From positions 62,001-126,000 of the forward strand of contig WIXG01000099.1 in the NCBI GenBank assembly GCA_009869945.1: 64,000 nt of DNA. The letters run 5' to 3'. Shown piece after piece: positions 1-12,700 of the stretch (the first letter of the stretch is position 1; each line of letters opens with the position of its first letter). The notes under the pieces were generated by a model. That model saw only the letters and a list, made by a program, of their open reading frames with translations. It had not been told where the DNA came from and searched no databases. The stretch is from Mesaphorura yosii (Eukaryota > Arthropoda > Collembola > Poduromorpha > Tullbergiidae). A program made the translations under genes and the position numbers.

Positions 1-3000
1 GGTGTAAGAACAAAAAGTAAGGCAATAAATACAGACTTATACAAACGTAAGGCAGTTATCGTAAGAACACTCCCGTAGTGAATTCAATCACATTGCATGC
101 AATAGAACGCATACTCTACGCTACGGCCAGTGCACCGCCTGGCAACGCGAGCCAAGAATATGAGTCCGGTTTACGATTTTGGCCAGAAACTGTAGCAGCA
201 TTGGATTCGGTGAAAATGATGGCGACAACTCAATGAAGTGAAGTGTTACTTTGCTGGTGTTGACGGTGGGAGAAGAGAAACTCTGTCAAGTTGCGCGTTG
301 CAAAACGCAAGTGGACACATGCATTATGTATGTCCACAGGCTTTCTACAACCTGAGCTGGGGTTTGTTGTCGTTTGTCAAATTAGGACTACACTCTGCTA
401 TGTTCCAGATGGGCAAAGATCGATTTCCTCTTTATACCGATTCTGATGTTGATTTAAGAACGTATCTCCAAGAATAAATTTATATTACATAATGCGGCGC
501 TTGCTAATAAGCTTCTTCTCACTTCATGCTGTCGAGATGACTGGCGTCAAGTTGGAATTTGGGATGCCGGATGCCGAATTTCTTATTAAAACTTAATGCA
601 ATTATTACACCACAGTTTCAATTTCCAACAGGAGTAATACGATTTTAACAACTTCATTTACTCTTTGTGCTTCAGGAGATGGATTTTATAAATTAATTAG
701 TTTCGGTGTACTTCAGGCTCAGGCCCGAGCTTTACCTTGAATGTTTCTTTAAGAATTCGGTTGTTCAACATCGGAACGGAACCGCGTTTTGCAGTTGTAC
801 GTGGTTACACGCTTCTGTTGCCTTTCTCAGCTTAATTGCGCTATACTTGAGCTGTTCCTTGTTACACGAGTTCTTATTTTGTATCTGGGAACGAAGTTTA
901 CGCAATAGAAAACTAGTTCGATCATTTTTCTTCATGATCACCGCCGGTCGTCGATTTTCTTCACTAACAGCTTCATAATGGCGGCAACGCACTAAATGGT
1001 CTACGTGGAACGAAGAGTACGGAAATCAAATTTTCCCAAGAGGTTTTCTTCCAAAGTATTCTCATCCGGTTCTTTCTCATGCTTGCTGCTCTGCTTCGGC
1101 AGCAGCCACAGCCGCTGAGGAGCGAATGAACCCAGAAATGGACCTACTGGATACAATTTGTTTCAAGTATTATATAAATAATACAACTACAATGTAGAAC
1201 GTGAGTATCAAATCCAGTTGGGCAACGACACGCCAGAACTAGAACATTATCAGGAGGCAGTGTTGTAAGGCAGCAGTCCTGGCGAGCAGTAGTTTAGGAT
1301 GATCTCGACAACGACTGGCTATTCTTTAGTGAGGACTGTGCCACATTGCTACTAATAATGCTGAATACAAGTCACACATTTGGAGGGCCAGCGTAAAAGA
1401 AATCTTTGGCATTCTTGTAGACTTGGCCACGGCCATTGGCTCACAAGCTGTAAATAAAAGTCGGTCCAAGTTGAAGATGTATGAGAATGTGAGATAATCG
1501 AGTTAGAAAAGATACATTCCTGTTACTCTCGTGCTCACACATGAGTCAGATAAAATAATACTCTCATTCTTCCATATATTTATACGTTATTTCTTTCTTC
1601 CTCGCTTCTTTCTCTTGACTTTCTTTTATTTGTCCAAGTACTAAGTTAGGAGGAGAAAAGTCAGTCCGACCACGCGCCAACACACGCACTCGTCAGGCTC
1701 TAAAGTAATGTGCGTGGCGTGGGCACAATTTCGTTGGCAACCGAACACCGTAGCACGACGAGAGAGGCAACGCGAGAAAGATGAGCATGGACTTGTTGTG
1801 GCGGTGCAGAACGCACAATAAAAGAATCTTGGGCACTTTTTCCTGCACAATGATAATAATAATGATGGCAAGTGAAAAAAGAAAACCTTTCAGCAGCAGA
1901 CTTGCTTGGTATGCCATGGCCACTTGTTTCCTACCGAAACATAATAAAAGAAAACTTCTTCATGCGGCCGTGGCAGGTCGAATGCTGGAGTAAGCACTTC
2001 GTCTAAGGCCTGGCTTGTGCTTAAGACTTGTTCACGCATGGCACTTGAATTAGATTTTAACTCCCAACTCTCCCCAAAAATACGTAGTAGCATCCTGCAG
2101 ACGGAAAGTGGAGACCAGAATCTGGAGCAGATGAGAGCAGAGGAAAAGTTTCATATCCTACCTAATTAACCTCAAGTCCAAGTTTGACTACTTGCGCAAC
2201 TTCTGCTTTCTTTGCCATCGTCGACAAGCCAGAAACAAACATGGAGAGGAACAGCGTCTTTTTAATCAACTTTTCTTGTAAGTAGCTCATTGTCTAGATT
2301 TATGGACTTGGAATGTGCTGTTTAATGTCTAATTTAGTCTGATTGCGATCTTTAAATGCGTATTATGCCTACATCCTCAGCATGGGAAAGCCACTGTGGA
2401 TTTACGAGTTACGACCATTTGCATTAGGTGCTACAATTGCTGGAATCTGAACAATAACTCATTCAGATATGGAATTTTGCAACGAAATAGACACATCGCG
2501 TTCGGAAAGTTCACTGCCCCGAATTTGTGGATAACTTGTCGTTCACAGTCAAATCCCGTCATGTTTTACAGTGGACCACAGCTAATTGAAATGTATGATG
2601 CATAATATTTGGCGATAGGATCGCAAACACGAGCAGTCCAGTTAATGCTTGATTACTTTTGTACACAACGCTATTACTCTATAGCATGTATATCAGTTAC
2701 AATTCCAGTGTTCGTGCGCTCTAAATAAATCTAATACACCAACTAAACGACTGTGGACTGGATCAGTTACAGAAGCTGAAATTTTGGAACTAGATTCACT
2801 TTATTATTCCACACACATCCGCAGCACAATACACAAGTACAAGTGTGTTTCTGGGTCTGCTGTCTTTAGTTAGCTCGCTTGTTTCAAACAAAGCAGACAC
2901 AAACATGGTACATGCATGGGGCATTGGGCTCAATTGAGAGTTACATCAATGGCAGCTAGTCAGCAAGAACAGAGCAGACAGACAGAATTTCATTTGTTTC

Positions 3001-5137
3001 ATTCATTTTAATTGTTAATAATAATAACACTCGATACAGTTTGGTACCGCCGGCGTAGGTTTGTGTAGGAGTAGTATAATGTAATAGAATTTCGTCGTCT
3101 CTCAGTCCTTGCCTATGCCAATGCGGCTGGCTGGCAGCAAATCCAATAACTCGTAAGTCGCGGCTCGAAATTCGTTCTTTTTGCCCAAATCTAATTCTCG
3201 TTTACTAAACAACTTGTGTCGCCAATTTCTTCTTAGATTCTATCAAGATAACGTGCGTAGTACACACGATACAGATACAGCGTGCAGTGGTTGACTTTTT
3301 TCATTTCAGGATCATTGCATGGCTATAGATCCGAGTCTGAGAGTCTGGATGGTGAACATAAACGTTCTTTCCAGGCAGGCCTGTGCCGATGATGCTGCTA
3401 CCGATGAGAATGACGAGCTCGGCAAATAAATGGAGATGAAAAGTACTCAACATTTGCGGCAGTCTCTGCTTCTGTACTGATTAACTTATATTTTTCCAGA
3501 GATGAAAAATGCTTGTCATGCTTGATTATACAAGCTGGCTATTATTTGTGTGTCACAACATTTCATTACTGGCGGAGTCCTGGGGAAGACCGAAAGCAGC
3601 ATTGGAAGAATCGTTGGAAAAGTACAATATGGGCAAAGAGGGACGGGAAAGTTCAGCTTGATGAAAATGGAATTCGTCCCGAAAATGCACGCATAAAATC
3701 TTTCGAAGTTGGGAAAACCGGCAGATTATACTGCGCAGGAGAGGAAGTGCGTACGTACGGATGAGTGCGACAAACAACAATTTTTTAGACTCAAGAGAAG
3801 CGAATAATGTGAACTCCAATCTGAAATATTGTGCTGAAATATTCAGTACTACAGCAAACTGAATGAGCAACTTGTCTTACACGTTGATTCATCAGGAGAA
3901 GCGCTCGCCAGAGTGGCACACTGGAAATAGGACCTCACTCCATTAATGATGAGTTTACTTCTACAGATCTCATCGCCAGTCTTGTTTTTATTCGTATTAC
4001 ACTACATTCGTGATGGCTGTTTGAAGGCCAAGCGCTAATTGGATCCTTTAATTGGGACCGGAACGTCAGAGAGCGACAAGATTCCCAAGTGTGGTGTTAA
4101 GATTTTGTCATTTCGAAAGGTGATAGGTCCACGGATATGTTGAGTCGGCGTGGATCAACTCTGACTTTAGACATGGACTATGTAGGTGTCAATGTGTGCG
4201 TCGTCAGATATCGTCCTTCAAGGACTCCTCCAGGTAGTCGTAATGCCTAATACTTATATACATAAAAGCACATTTGTGATGTCAAAGGCTGAAACCACAG
4301 TACCAGGACAAACGTTCTTAACTTGTGCAAAATGCACTTGTCTGCAAGAAGATTCTTATACAACCACGTCTCGAGCCTGCACGCTGTCTCTGCTGATTGT
4401 TGCTTTGAATGGGTGCAATTTATGAGCTATCAAAACCGCAAGAATGTGGGATATGCAATTTATAATATGAAACAATGGGGCTGTGCGTATTTGTTGAATA
4501 TTCCGCCACCTTGTTAAGTAATCCGTAATGATCATTATTGTTGCATTAGCAGAAGCAAAACCAGATGCTCAAAACTCTGCCCTGCCAGTGTTTTATGCAC
4601 AAACTCAAGCTTTTCAGATTCAAAGTGCGCAGTGCGAGCGAGCGGTGATATCTCCGTTTCACGATGATTCATTAATGTACAAATTCTTGAAGCGACAGAG
4701 AAGTGAACACAGCAGAACAATGCGCTATGCGCATTTGCGAATTACGAATGCGACAAGTTTTAAGTTGAGATCCTGTCGGCCCGTAACGCTCACCACAACA
4801 TTAATAAAGCGAAGCAGGAACAGTGCGACAACGACAACGAGGGAGACAAGACAAGGCGACTAGGCAACGTGTGCTTGTACTTTAATGCCCTACGATTAAT
4901 CATACGACCAGTAACAGTTTAGCATGAAATTTCTTATCATTAAAGTGCACTTTGCGTGGGCGCAGAAGCAGAGAAGCCAGGAGCCGAGCACGATCTTGGT
5001 CGCGGTGGCACGCGGCCGACGCGGCCGACGCGGCACGGCACGGCCTAAGAACAAAAACGAAAGGATGTATGAAAAGGAAATGACAGCAGAAAAGGTTCAG
5101 TTTTTGTCACTGCGAATTGTATTTTTCTTTTGTTTCA
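1..5137. other. Intergenic, no gene seen
   Basis: This stretch is AT-leaning non-coding DNA. The open frames in it are short, overlap on both strands, and lack splice-site support, signal peptides or any protein family I recognise. One GC-rich tandem tract lies at 5011-5043. The right edge carries a palindromic poly(A)-signal element that may end the cuticle gene downstream. Confidence 0.6.
5011..5043. repeat. Short GC-rich tandem repeat
   Basis: Two perfect copies of the 9-mer CGCGGCCGA (5011-5019, 5020-5028) are followed by a decayed third unit and two CGGCA units. The tract is strikingly GC-rich for this AT-leaning window. No function can be read from it. Confidence 0.7.
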
Positions 5138-5139
5138 TT

Positions 5140-5145
5140 TTTATT
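5140..5145 (-). terminator. Candidate poly(A) signal for the 5.6-9.7 kb cuticle gene
   Basis: AATAAA on the minus strand lies about 490 bases past the stop codon at 5632. It sits in an inverted repeat (5138-5155) that also shows AATAAA on the plus strand. No closer canonical hexamer was seen, so this is a weak assignment. Confidence 0.3.
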
Positions 5146-5631
5146 TTAATAAAAATAGAGTGTTGCAATAATACACACATTATCCACACCGTGCACACAC
5201 AATAAAATGGTCCGTCAATGCCATTTTGCCATTTTCATGCCAAAAAGTGTGATTAAACGTCATACGTAATCTTTCTCAAGATTTAATGCGTTAATAACGT
5301 CGAATTAGCGAGTGCATGCAATGCAAACATTGTGCTAACGCGTTCTTGATGTCTTGATCCAAGTACTCGACATTTCATCATTTCATTGTTTGACTGTTGG
5401 CATTGTTGTAATTGTAGTTCGTGTCTTAGGATTCATGAGACTATCACCGGACATTCGTGCTTTGATGATAAACGACATGTTGACAGATTAGTAAAGTAGG
5501 AAGAAGGTGTGGCTGCTGTATTTGCCGCCAATTTATGGCTAACTTTACGCCCTAGAACAATTGTTGAGACTAACTACCTGATTTTACGCTATTTCTTAAA
5601 TAAACATAATAACAGACCAATTAACGGAAAC

Positions 5632-8600
5632 CTAATTTGTCTTTTTGTCCTCATTCGAACCACTGTCACGTTCTCGTCTGTCACTACCACCACCATTCAC
5701 AATACCTCCTAAACTAAGTTGGTGCGAACCTTGACCTAGTAATTGCTGCGATTGCGGCTGCTGTGACTGTGACTGTGACTGAGGTTGCTGCTGCTGGCCT
5801 AATAATTGTTGCGGACCTCTTTGCGGTGATTGACCAAGTAATTGCTGCTGCTGTTGCAATTGCTGTGGGTTAATAAAGGGTTGCTGTTGAAACTGTTGTG
5901 GGCCACCGAACCCTAGCGCTGGCGAGTACGGCGAGTCTGCAAAGCCGTAAGGATTGAATCCTGGGTACGATTGGAATCCAGGCCCATCTGGACCACCGAA
6001 GCCTACGCCGCCTACGCTTCCTTGATAGTTCGGTGATTGTGCAAACTGGGCCTGGCCAGCTGGACCAGTCAGAATTTGAGGCTGGTACTGTTCCTGAATG
6101 CCTGTTCCGTCATTCACAGTCTGAAGTTGCTCAAGACCCGTAACTGGAAACTGCTGTGCTGGAAATCTTCCTTGGCCTTGACCCTGGCTCAGAAGCTGCT
6201 GCTGTGGCTGATTATGGAGACCAGCGGTCGACTGTTGTTGAGGCACTGAGCCTTGACCTCCTCCCTGGAATGGTCTCTGTTGCTGACCTTGGAAGCCTGG
6301 TTGCAAAAACTGAGGCCCTCCACTTCCTAGATATTGTGGGGTGCCTCCTGGAAACCCACCTGCGAATTGAGCTTGTGGGCTTCCTGCAATGAACTGCGGG
6401 CCAAATCGTCCATTTTGTTGACCAAGCTGCAAGTACAGTTGATTAAGTTGGTCTTCATCATAAGGTGCAACTCCTCCGAATTGGTTGATGGGCAACTGGG
6501 GCTGTTGTTGTTGGAATCCTGGGCGGAGTCCTTGAGGTCTCTGCTGCTGTGGGCCCAGGATCTGTGGGCGGTACTGAACAGGTTCGTTTTCATTCACCTG
6601 GCGGCCATCAGGCGTCTTCACGGCTGGCGTCTTTTCCTCCGTTTGTGCCGCCTTCTTGTCTGTACCTTCTGCGGAGCCAGGAAAACGGTCAACAAATCCA
6701 TCCTACGAAGAGAACAATACCAAAATTTTACCATTCGTTCTTATAGTTAGTAAATAGTTAGTAAACTACTTGCATAAAATTATGTGTTGAAGCCTAATCT
6801 AGAGGATTCACTCCACAAATGTCAGCATTTTACACTCTGGACGCAACACAGACAAGACATAATGAGTTATTTACAACTTGTAATTGCAAGAGTGTTATTT
6901 CAAGCAGTGCTATGAAGAATAAATCTATTCCGTACATTTTTCATCATTAGACGGCATGTGCGTGGAAGTGAGCCATATCTTTCATCTCTCTCAGGACATA
7001 AATACACAAGTTGAGTTATTCGTTTACGAGAATCCTAAAGTTTATACACATTTTTGTAAACGAGGATGGAAGATGGGTGGTATTGAAAAGGTATGATAAA
7101 ATGATGGCAAGATTGTCAAACCTGATCTGCGTCTTCACTGAAGCCGTCCAGCTCGACGGACGGAACATACTCTTGACTGTTAGCGGCACCGACATTGCTC
7201 GGTCTGGTCCTGAGACCACTGTCGCCGTTGGGGTTGATACGCACACCAGAAGCGACTGGATTCCTGTTGAGTCCTGCACCTACCCCAGCACCTCCAACTC
7301 CCACACCGGCACCGTTAAATCCTCCAAGTTGGTTCGAAAGGATTGGATTCTGCTGCTGAAGTCCGAATTGGTTGAGCCTATTTACACCACCGCCACCAAG
7401 ACTAAATGGACCAAAATCTCCCTGTTGTTGCCCGTCGAATCCGAATCCTGGGCCACCAAATTGGGGATCGTTGAATCCATCATTGAACTGCTGCTGTTGC
7501 TGTCCTTGCACGGGTCGAGCGTTGAATGAGTTAAATCGGTTCCCTGTTTGCGGCCCGCCTAGACCGAATGGCTGCCTGAATTGTTGCGGACCAAACTGCT
7601 GTTGCTGAAATTGCGGGTTTCCAGCACCAACGCCAAAGCCTTGCTGACCAGGGAATGGTCCTTGTGTCCCAATGAGTGGGCCTTGTTGTGGGAATAAGAA
7701 CGGTCGTTGCTGTTGCTGTTGTTGTGAAACTCCGAAACCTCCTTGTCCCAGCTGCGGATTCCCGAGGCCGAGACCAGCGCCCTGTTGCCCACCAAACTGC
7801 TGTTGCGGAATAAATTGTTGTCCTCCGAACTGCCCAAACTGTGGCTGTGGTTGGCGACCATCGAACTGTCTTTCATCGGCGAACTGCTGACGTTGAAATT
7901 GAAGACCTGGATTGACGCCAGCTCCTTGTTGAACACCTGACAAGCCCACTCCTGGTCTGACGCCACGGTAGTCTTGCTCTCCACTTCCGGCGGCTCCATT
8001 TCCAGGAGTCACCTCACGGAAGTACTGCTGCGGTGCCTGTCGTGTGTATTGATTTTGAGGTTGCGGACTTTCTTGACCACCCAAATGGGGCCTGAACGAG
8101 TTGAAAGTGCCAACATTGTTGTCCTCGTTCTCAGTTTCTTCTGAGCTCGAAGTCTCATCGTTGTCGGATGGTGCTTTTGAGACCGTAGCCTTGTTGTCGG
8201 TTGCACTCGCCATTGACAAGTCTGACTCTTTCAAATCTCTGCCAGGGTTCGCCGATTTCTCGCCAGCCGTGTACTCAACGGTTTTCAGCTGGCCATTTGG
8301 GTCAATGAAGCCGTATTTACCTTTGACAACGCCATCCTTAGATCTCGTTTCAACCCTGGCAAGCAAAGAGATCAAGGAAATCGTTAACACCAGCGTAATT
8401 GTGAACATTACTTGTCTTTATGACTTCGCGCAGCTTAAGGCTCTGCCAAAATTTAATTGTCATTCTAAATATGCGTAATTAAATTGTGCCGCATGATAAA
8501 ACACACGAATGCGTGAGAAGGAACTTAAATTCTGAAGCGTGTTTACACATTTCAGAAAGCATTTGAAATTTGAGCATCAGTGACCACCAGGAGCTCATAT

Positions 8601-9721
8601 ACGTCCAATTACAATATACCGAAATAACTATCCACGCTTTTCACCATCATGTCTTTTCTATCAAATAATAATCGGCTGCTTACTTGAAAGATCCGTCGTC
8701 TGCTTCATAGCCAAACGTGTAGGAGCCGTCGTCATTCACGGAGTTGATTTGTTTAAGAATTTTTGCATGAACAGGAGATTTCTTGGAATCTTTAACGGGG
8801 TGCTGCTGCATGTGTAGGGTTCCTCGTTGGGGCAGAGCAAAGGTTATCAGGCACTGAGAAAGCCCGAGGATCTGCAAAATCGAGACGAGATGAGATAAAG
8901 TAAAAGATATGGCACATGTCTCATGTCCGCATTGCTGAGTAATGACAACAGGATTCGAAAGTACTAAAATTCGCACGTAAATCCGTAATCGGAGACACTC
9001 CGGAAATGCATATTTTCCGTTTCTCCTTACGATGACAGTAAAACATCAAAAGAGACAAAAGATTAAGCGCTTGTGCACCAGCGAGTGCGAATGTAAACAG
9101 AAAGTTTTCCGTTCAACGCAACCCAAACGCATTGTCGCACTGGAAGCTGCCTCGTACTTGTTTAATCCACGATGAGTATCTGAAGTTTCACTTCATTAAT
9201 TCCTGATTACTGCTTCGTCAGCTTGAGTCATGCTTGAGAGAATTACACTTGACTTTGACGGATAAGTTCAACTGTTACGTTTTGCGCATAACCATCCATG
9301 CGAACTTATCGTGTGAACTAAATTCCTATGCAAAGCCAAGCCGGAGTGTAGAATGACAATTTCCTTGTTGAACCAGCGCTAATTGTGTGTCTGCCATTCA
9401 GTGTCATACAGGCGATGAATAATTTAGCTGCTGTTTCCTTGACCTCAACTTTCAATTTCATTTTAGAATTTTATAGCCACAATTCTCTCCTTCACTTAAC
9501 TCTTCCCACACCATTTCTGCCACATTCATTAATCTGTTATCGTGCTTGAATTCAGTGGAAGAATTCTGAAACCTTTATCCGGTGTCTCACGGAGTACGAT
9601 CAGGCAGAAAACAAGCTGGTGGTGCTTCAAATGCTAAATGCAAAGGTTTAATCTTCTGAAATCGCAATAACGAAAACTTAAACTTAAAACTTACCAACGC
9701 AATTAGAATTCGCTTCTCCAT
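5632..9721 (-). CDS. RR-1 cuticle protein with very long Q/P/G-rich tail
   Basis: Spliced model with four coding exons: 9721-9695, 8871-8684, 8355-7122 and 6702-5632, phases 0, 2, 0, giving 839 residues. The start MEKRILIAL joins across a phase-0 intron to ILGLSQCLITFALP, forming a signal peptide. An RR-1 chitin-binding domain covers about residues 56-105 (motifs NDDGSYTFGYEADDGSFK and GKYGFIDPNGQLKTVEYTAG) and is split after DGSF by a phase-2 intron. The remaining roughly 730 residues are Gln-, Gly-, Pro- and Phe-rich with QQQ, GQQ and PQF units. Family knowledge says such proteins are secreted by epidermis and bind chitin fibres; the tail probably gives an elastic or adhesive matrix. Splice sites are canonical, but the third donor (CAG|GTTTGA) is weak. 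It is a paralogue of the 32.6 kb gene, sharing the QIN..NDDGSYT lead-in. The exact name within the CPR family is not assignable here. Confidence 0.92.
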
Positions 9722-9757
9722 CTCGACTATTCGATGTGATCCCGAATTTGTACTGCA

Positions 9758-9764
9758 ATTTATA
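9758..9764 (-). promoter_or_regulatory. TATA box of the 5.6-9.7 kb cuticle gene
   Basis: TATAAAT on the minus strand lies 37 bases before the ATG at 9721. An initiator-like TCACAT follows about 27 bases downstream (around 9737). This gives a 5' UTR of only some 15 bases, typical of cuticle genes. Confidence 0.6.
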
Positions 9765-12700
9765 CAATGGTAGCCCGCCCTAAAATCTTCACTTCATTAA
9801 CATTCTGTTCATAAAAATTCTGCTTGCAATAAAAAGCAAAGTCGTCTCACTTGGGAATTTACAAATACGAATGCTTATTCCTGAAATGAACTCAATTAAA
9901 ATCGTGTCACAAATGTCGAAAGAAGCAAAATACAACAACTGATAATAAGTTAATCTCTAAAGCACAGAAACAGAGGCTATCTAATGAACAAACGCGTCTC
10001 ACTATTTTTGCAGGAGGAGACTTATTGTGGCGCTTCCAGTCTCGTAGAACTCTTTTTCACAAATGGCGAAATTATCGCTCGAAGAGTAAACTTTAAGATT
10101 TTCGTCAGTATTTGCGAATTTCTTTGTTGCTACTCGTGTCCTTTGCTTTGGCTTTGGAGTTTCGTGTCGTGGCAATTGTGACGAGAGGAGGGTAGTTGCG
10201 AATATTCACCTGCTGAAGCTATTTACTATGAGCTCGGAACACGCGTACATTCTTATATCATCATTGTTGCACATAAAGCCAGCCGTGATAATCGTGTAAT
10301 GTTGTACCCTTTCGCTTTCATAATTCTATTCATGTTGGATTAATCGCGTTACTTAAAGCTAAAGCTCCTCGTGGTAGGCATGCGAAGTATTAAATTCCGC
10401 GTTTCCTTCCTTTGCAGTAGTGTGTCTCCTGTCGTGGTGCACTGGTAAAACAGTGAACTGTGAACCGTTGAACTCGAGTGATCTCGTAATACAGCATTCG
10501 GGGCTGTAAACAATTCATTCGATTTCATGACAAATGCCAATCGCACGGCCGCACGCTGCACGGCGATTAAAACCGTCATAAACCATCTGACAGTCTTAAT
10601 TAAATAAGTCTCAATTTCCGTCCGGAAATGATATGAAAGCGTAAAAGAGATGCAGTTTTAATTGTTGGACTTAAAGTTTCGCCGGTAATTACAAAGACTT
10701 GGCTTGCGTAATCCAATTACAGTTCGACGGCACTTTTCATTTCTGACGCGGAGGCGCGATTTCAGATTTATGAGTGGAGGATCAATTAAGTGAATGGTTA
10801 CTATTAATGAATTTGCAGTTAGCGCTTATTCGCCTATTCAGGAAACAAAACTATAAAGATACAAGTTGTGTCAATGTTTTCCGAGCAGGGCCACGAAACC
10901 CAGCTTAATTGCCTTTTCATGATTCCTGGCCATCACAAATTGGTTGGGAACCAGAAAGTGAGAGTGATTCAGGCCAATTTGAAACACGAATCTGCGCTCG
11001 ACCTCGACCTTTTCAGTTCGATAATTTCGATGAATCCAAAATTCACCACAAAAATCATGTGTGAAATTATGCCCTTGAAACGAAACACATTGTAATGCAA
11101 AATAGGCTAATGATGCGCAGCATGGGGTGGTTGTTATTCAACAATGCCAAAAACTCGTCTTTACGCAGTCAATACATTATTTCTGACAACACGCAAGAAT
11201 TTGAATAGCAAAAGGCGCACGCGTAACGTAAATTGAATATAAAAATCGTGTACTTCCGTCCCACACGCACGAACAACTTTAATTCGTTAATTCGTATAAT
11301 GACACTTTGTTCATGCAGGACCTAGTTCATTGTTCGTAAACCATGAAACACACGAACCGCATTGAACGCACATGGCCCGCTGGCACAGCGTGAGTGCATT
11401 AGAACTTGGAAGAGAGGAACTCGGCTTTGGTGCTTGGGCATTGGGCACCTGTTCAATTCTAGCCAAACAAGCCCAAGAACGAACAAGGAACTATTGACAA
11501 TTTGGATAAAGACTTAACTGCCTGTGGAATCAAATTGGCTTGGCTATTAAGTGTCAAATTATGCCCTGTGTGACTTGTGACTGTAAACATGCACGTTTTC
11601 TTTCAAACTCGTCGAAGCGCAACCATTATTCATTTAAACGGCCATGCAATCTAGCTTCTGCACTGCTGCTGTTGCATAAGAAACTTGCATTTGTCAGGAG
11701 TCAGTCTTCTGCTGCATACTGCAATTCGTCGACACGAAACTGTGCCAGGATTTGGAATCGGCGTCATCAAATAACCCGCCGCTGAAGGACAAATGCATTT
11801 TAAAAGAATGTGTTTGCGCATGCTATTGGTGATTTCACTGATTTGGTCAATTAAAGCTAAAGCTCATAAAGATTAAAATGTTGGTGAAGGTGCTTTATTG
11901 ATCTCAGTCTATGAAAGGAATTTTTGTATGCATAATCAAATAACCTTGTTATTATTCGCCTTAATCTTTTCTATTGCAATTCAACCATCCCATACGAGAG
12001 ACATTTAATTTTGTAGCATAATAAAGGAGGATCGTCAACCTTTAAAACAATATTTACAGTTACGATTAATCACGCACTTACGATTAATTTAATAATCTCG
12101 GTTAAGAAAGAACATAATTCAGTAGTATAGAGATATTAGAAGACATGTAATAAGGCAACTACAGCTAAACTAAAACCTCAGCCAAGGCTTATGACTGAGA
12201 TTTGTTGGAACGGATTGAACTTTTGAACAAATTGGCACTGGAGCCTCACTAAAGACCTGTTACGAAAGAAAGCTAACGTAGACAGCACCTGATAGAGAAC
12301 CCCATAAAAGTATTCAAAATTGTGCATATTTGATTAGAATCGTTTACAACAGGACTTTTAGTTACTCACCAGCAAAAAGCAGACTTGCAGTAGGGTAATA
12401 ATTAAAAAATGCCAGAATCAAAGCAGCTCCAGAAAGGTACCACGACAAATGCTTTCTTCCAAGTAAGTTCAATCCAAGAACTTTCCTTCCATGCTCTGAA
12501 AGTTAAAGCAACTCCTAAGAACCTAGATAGAAAGCTTAAACCAAGTGGCCTCTTAGAGTTGAATTCGGTGCTATTATTTACATCCAACGTGTTCTCAATG
12601 AATGCGTTGAAAGTTGGGTCTTCGCCCATTGCTTCATAAATTAGCTGGATTAACCTTTTCCCAGATTCTGAAAATCTAAATTAATCCACTACTCCAGCAA

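Noticed and set aside
7372-7608. Cys/Pro-rich plus-strand frame opposite the large cuticle gene
   Set aside because: It is the antisense shadow of a glutamine/glycine-rich coding exon; CAG and GGA repeats read as Cys/Pro on the other strand.
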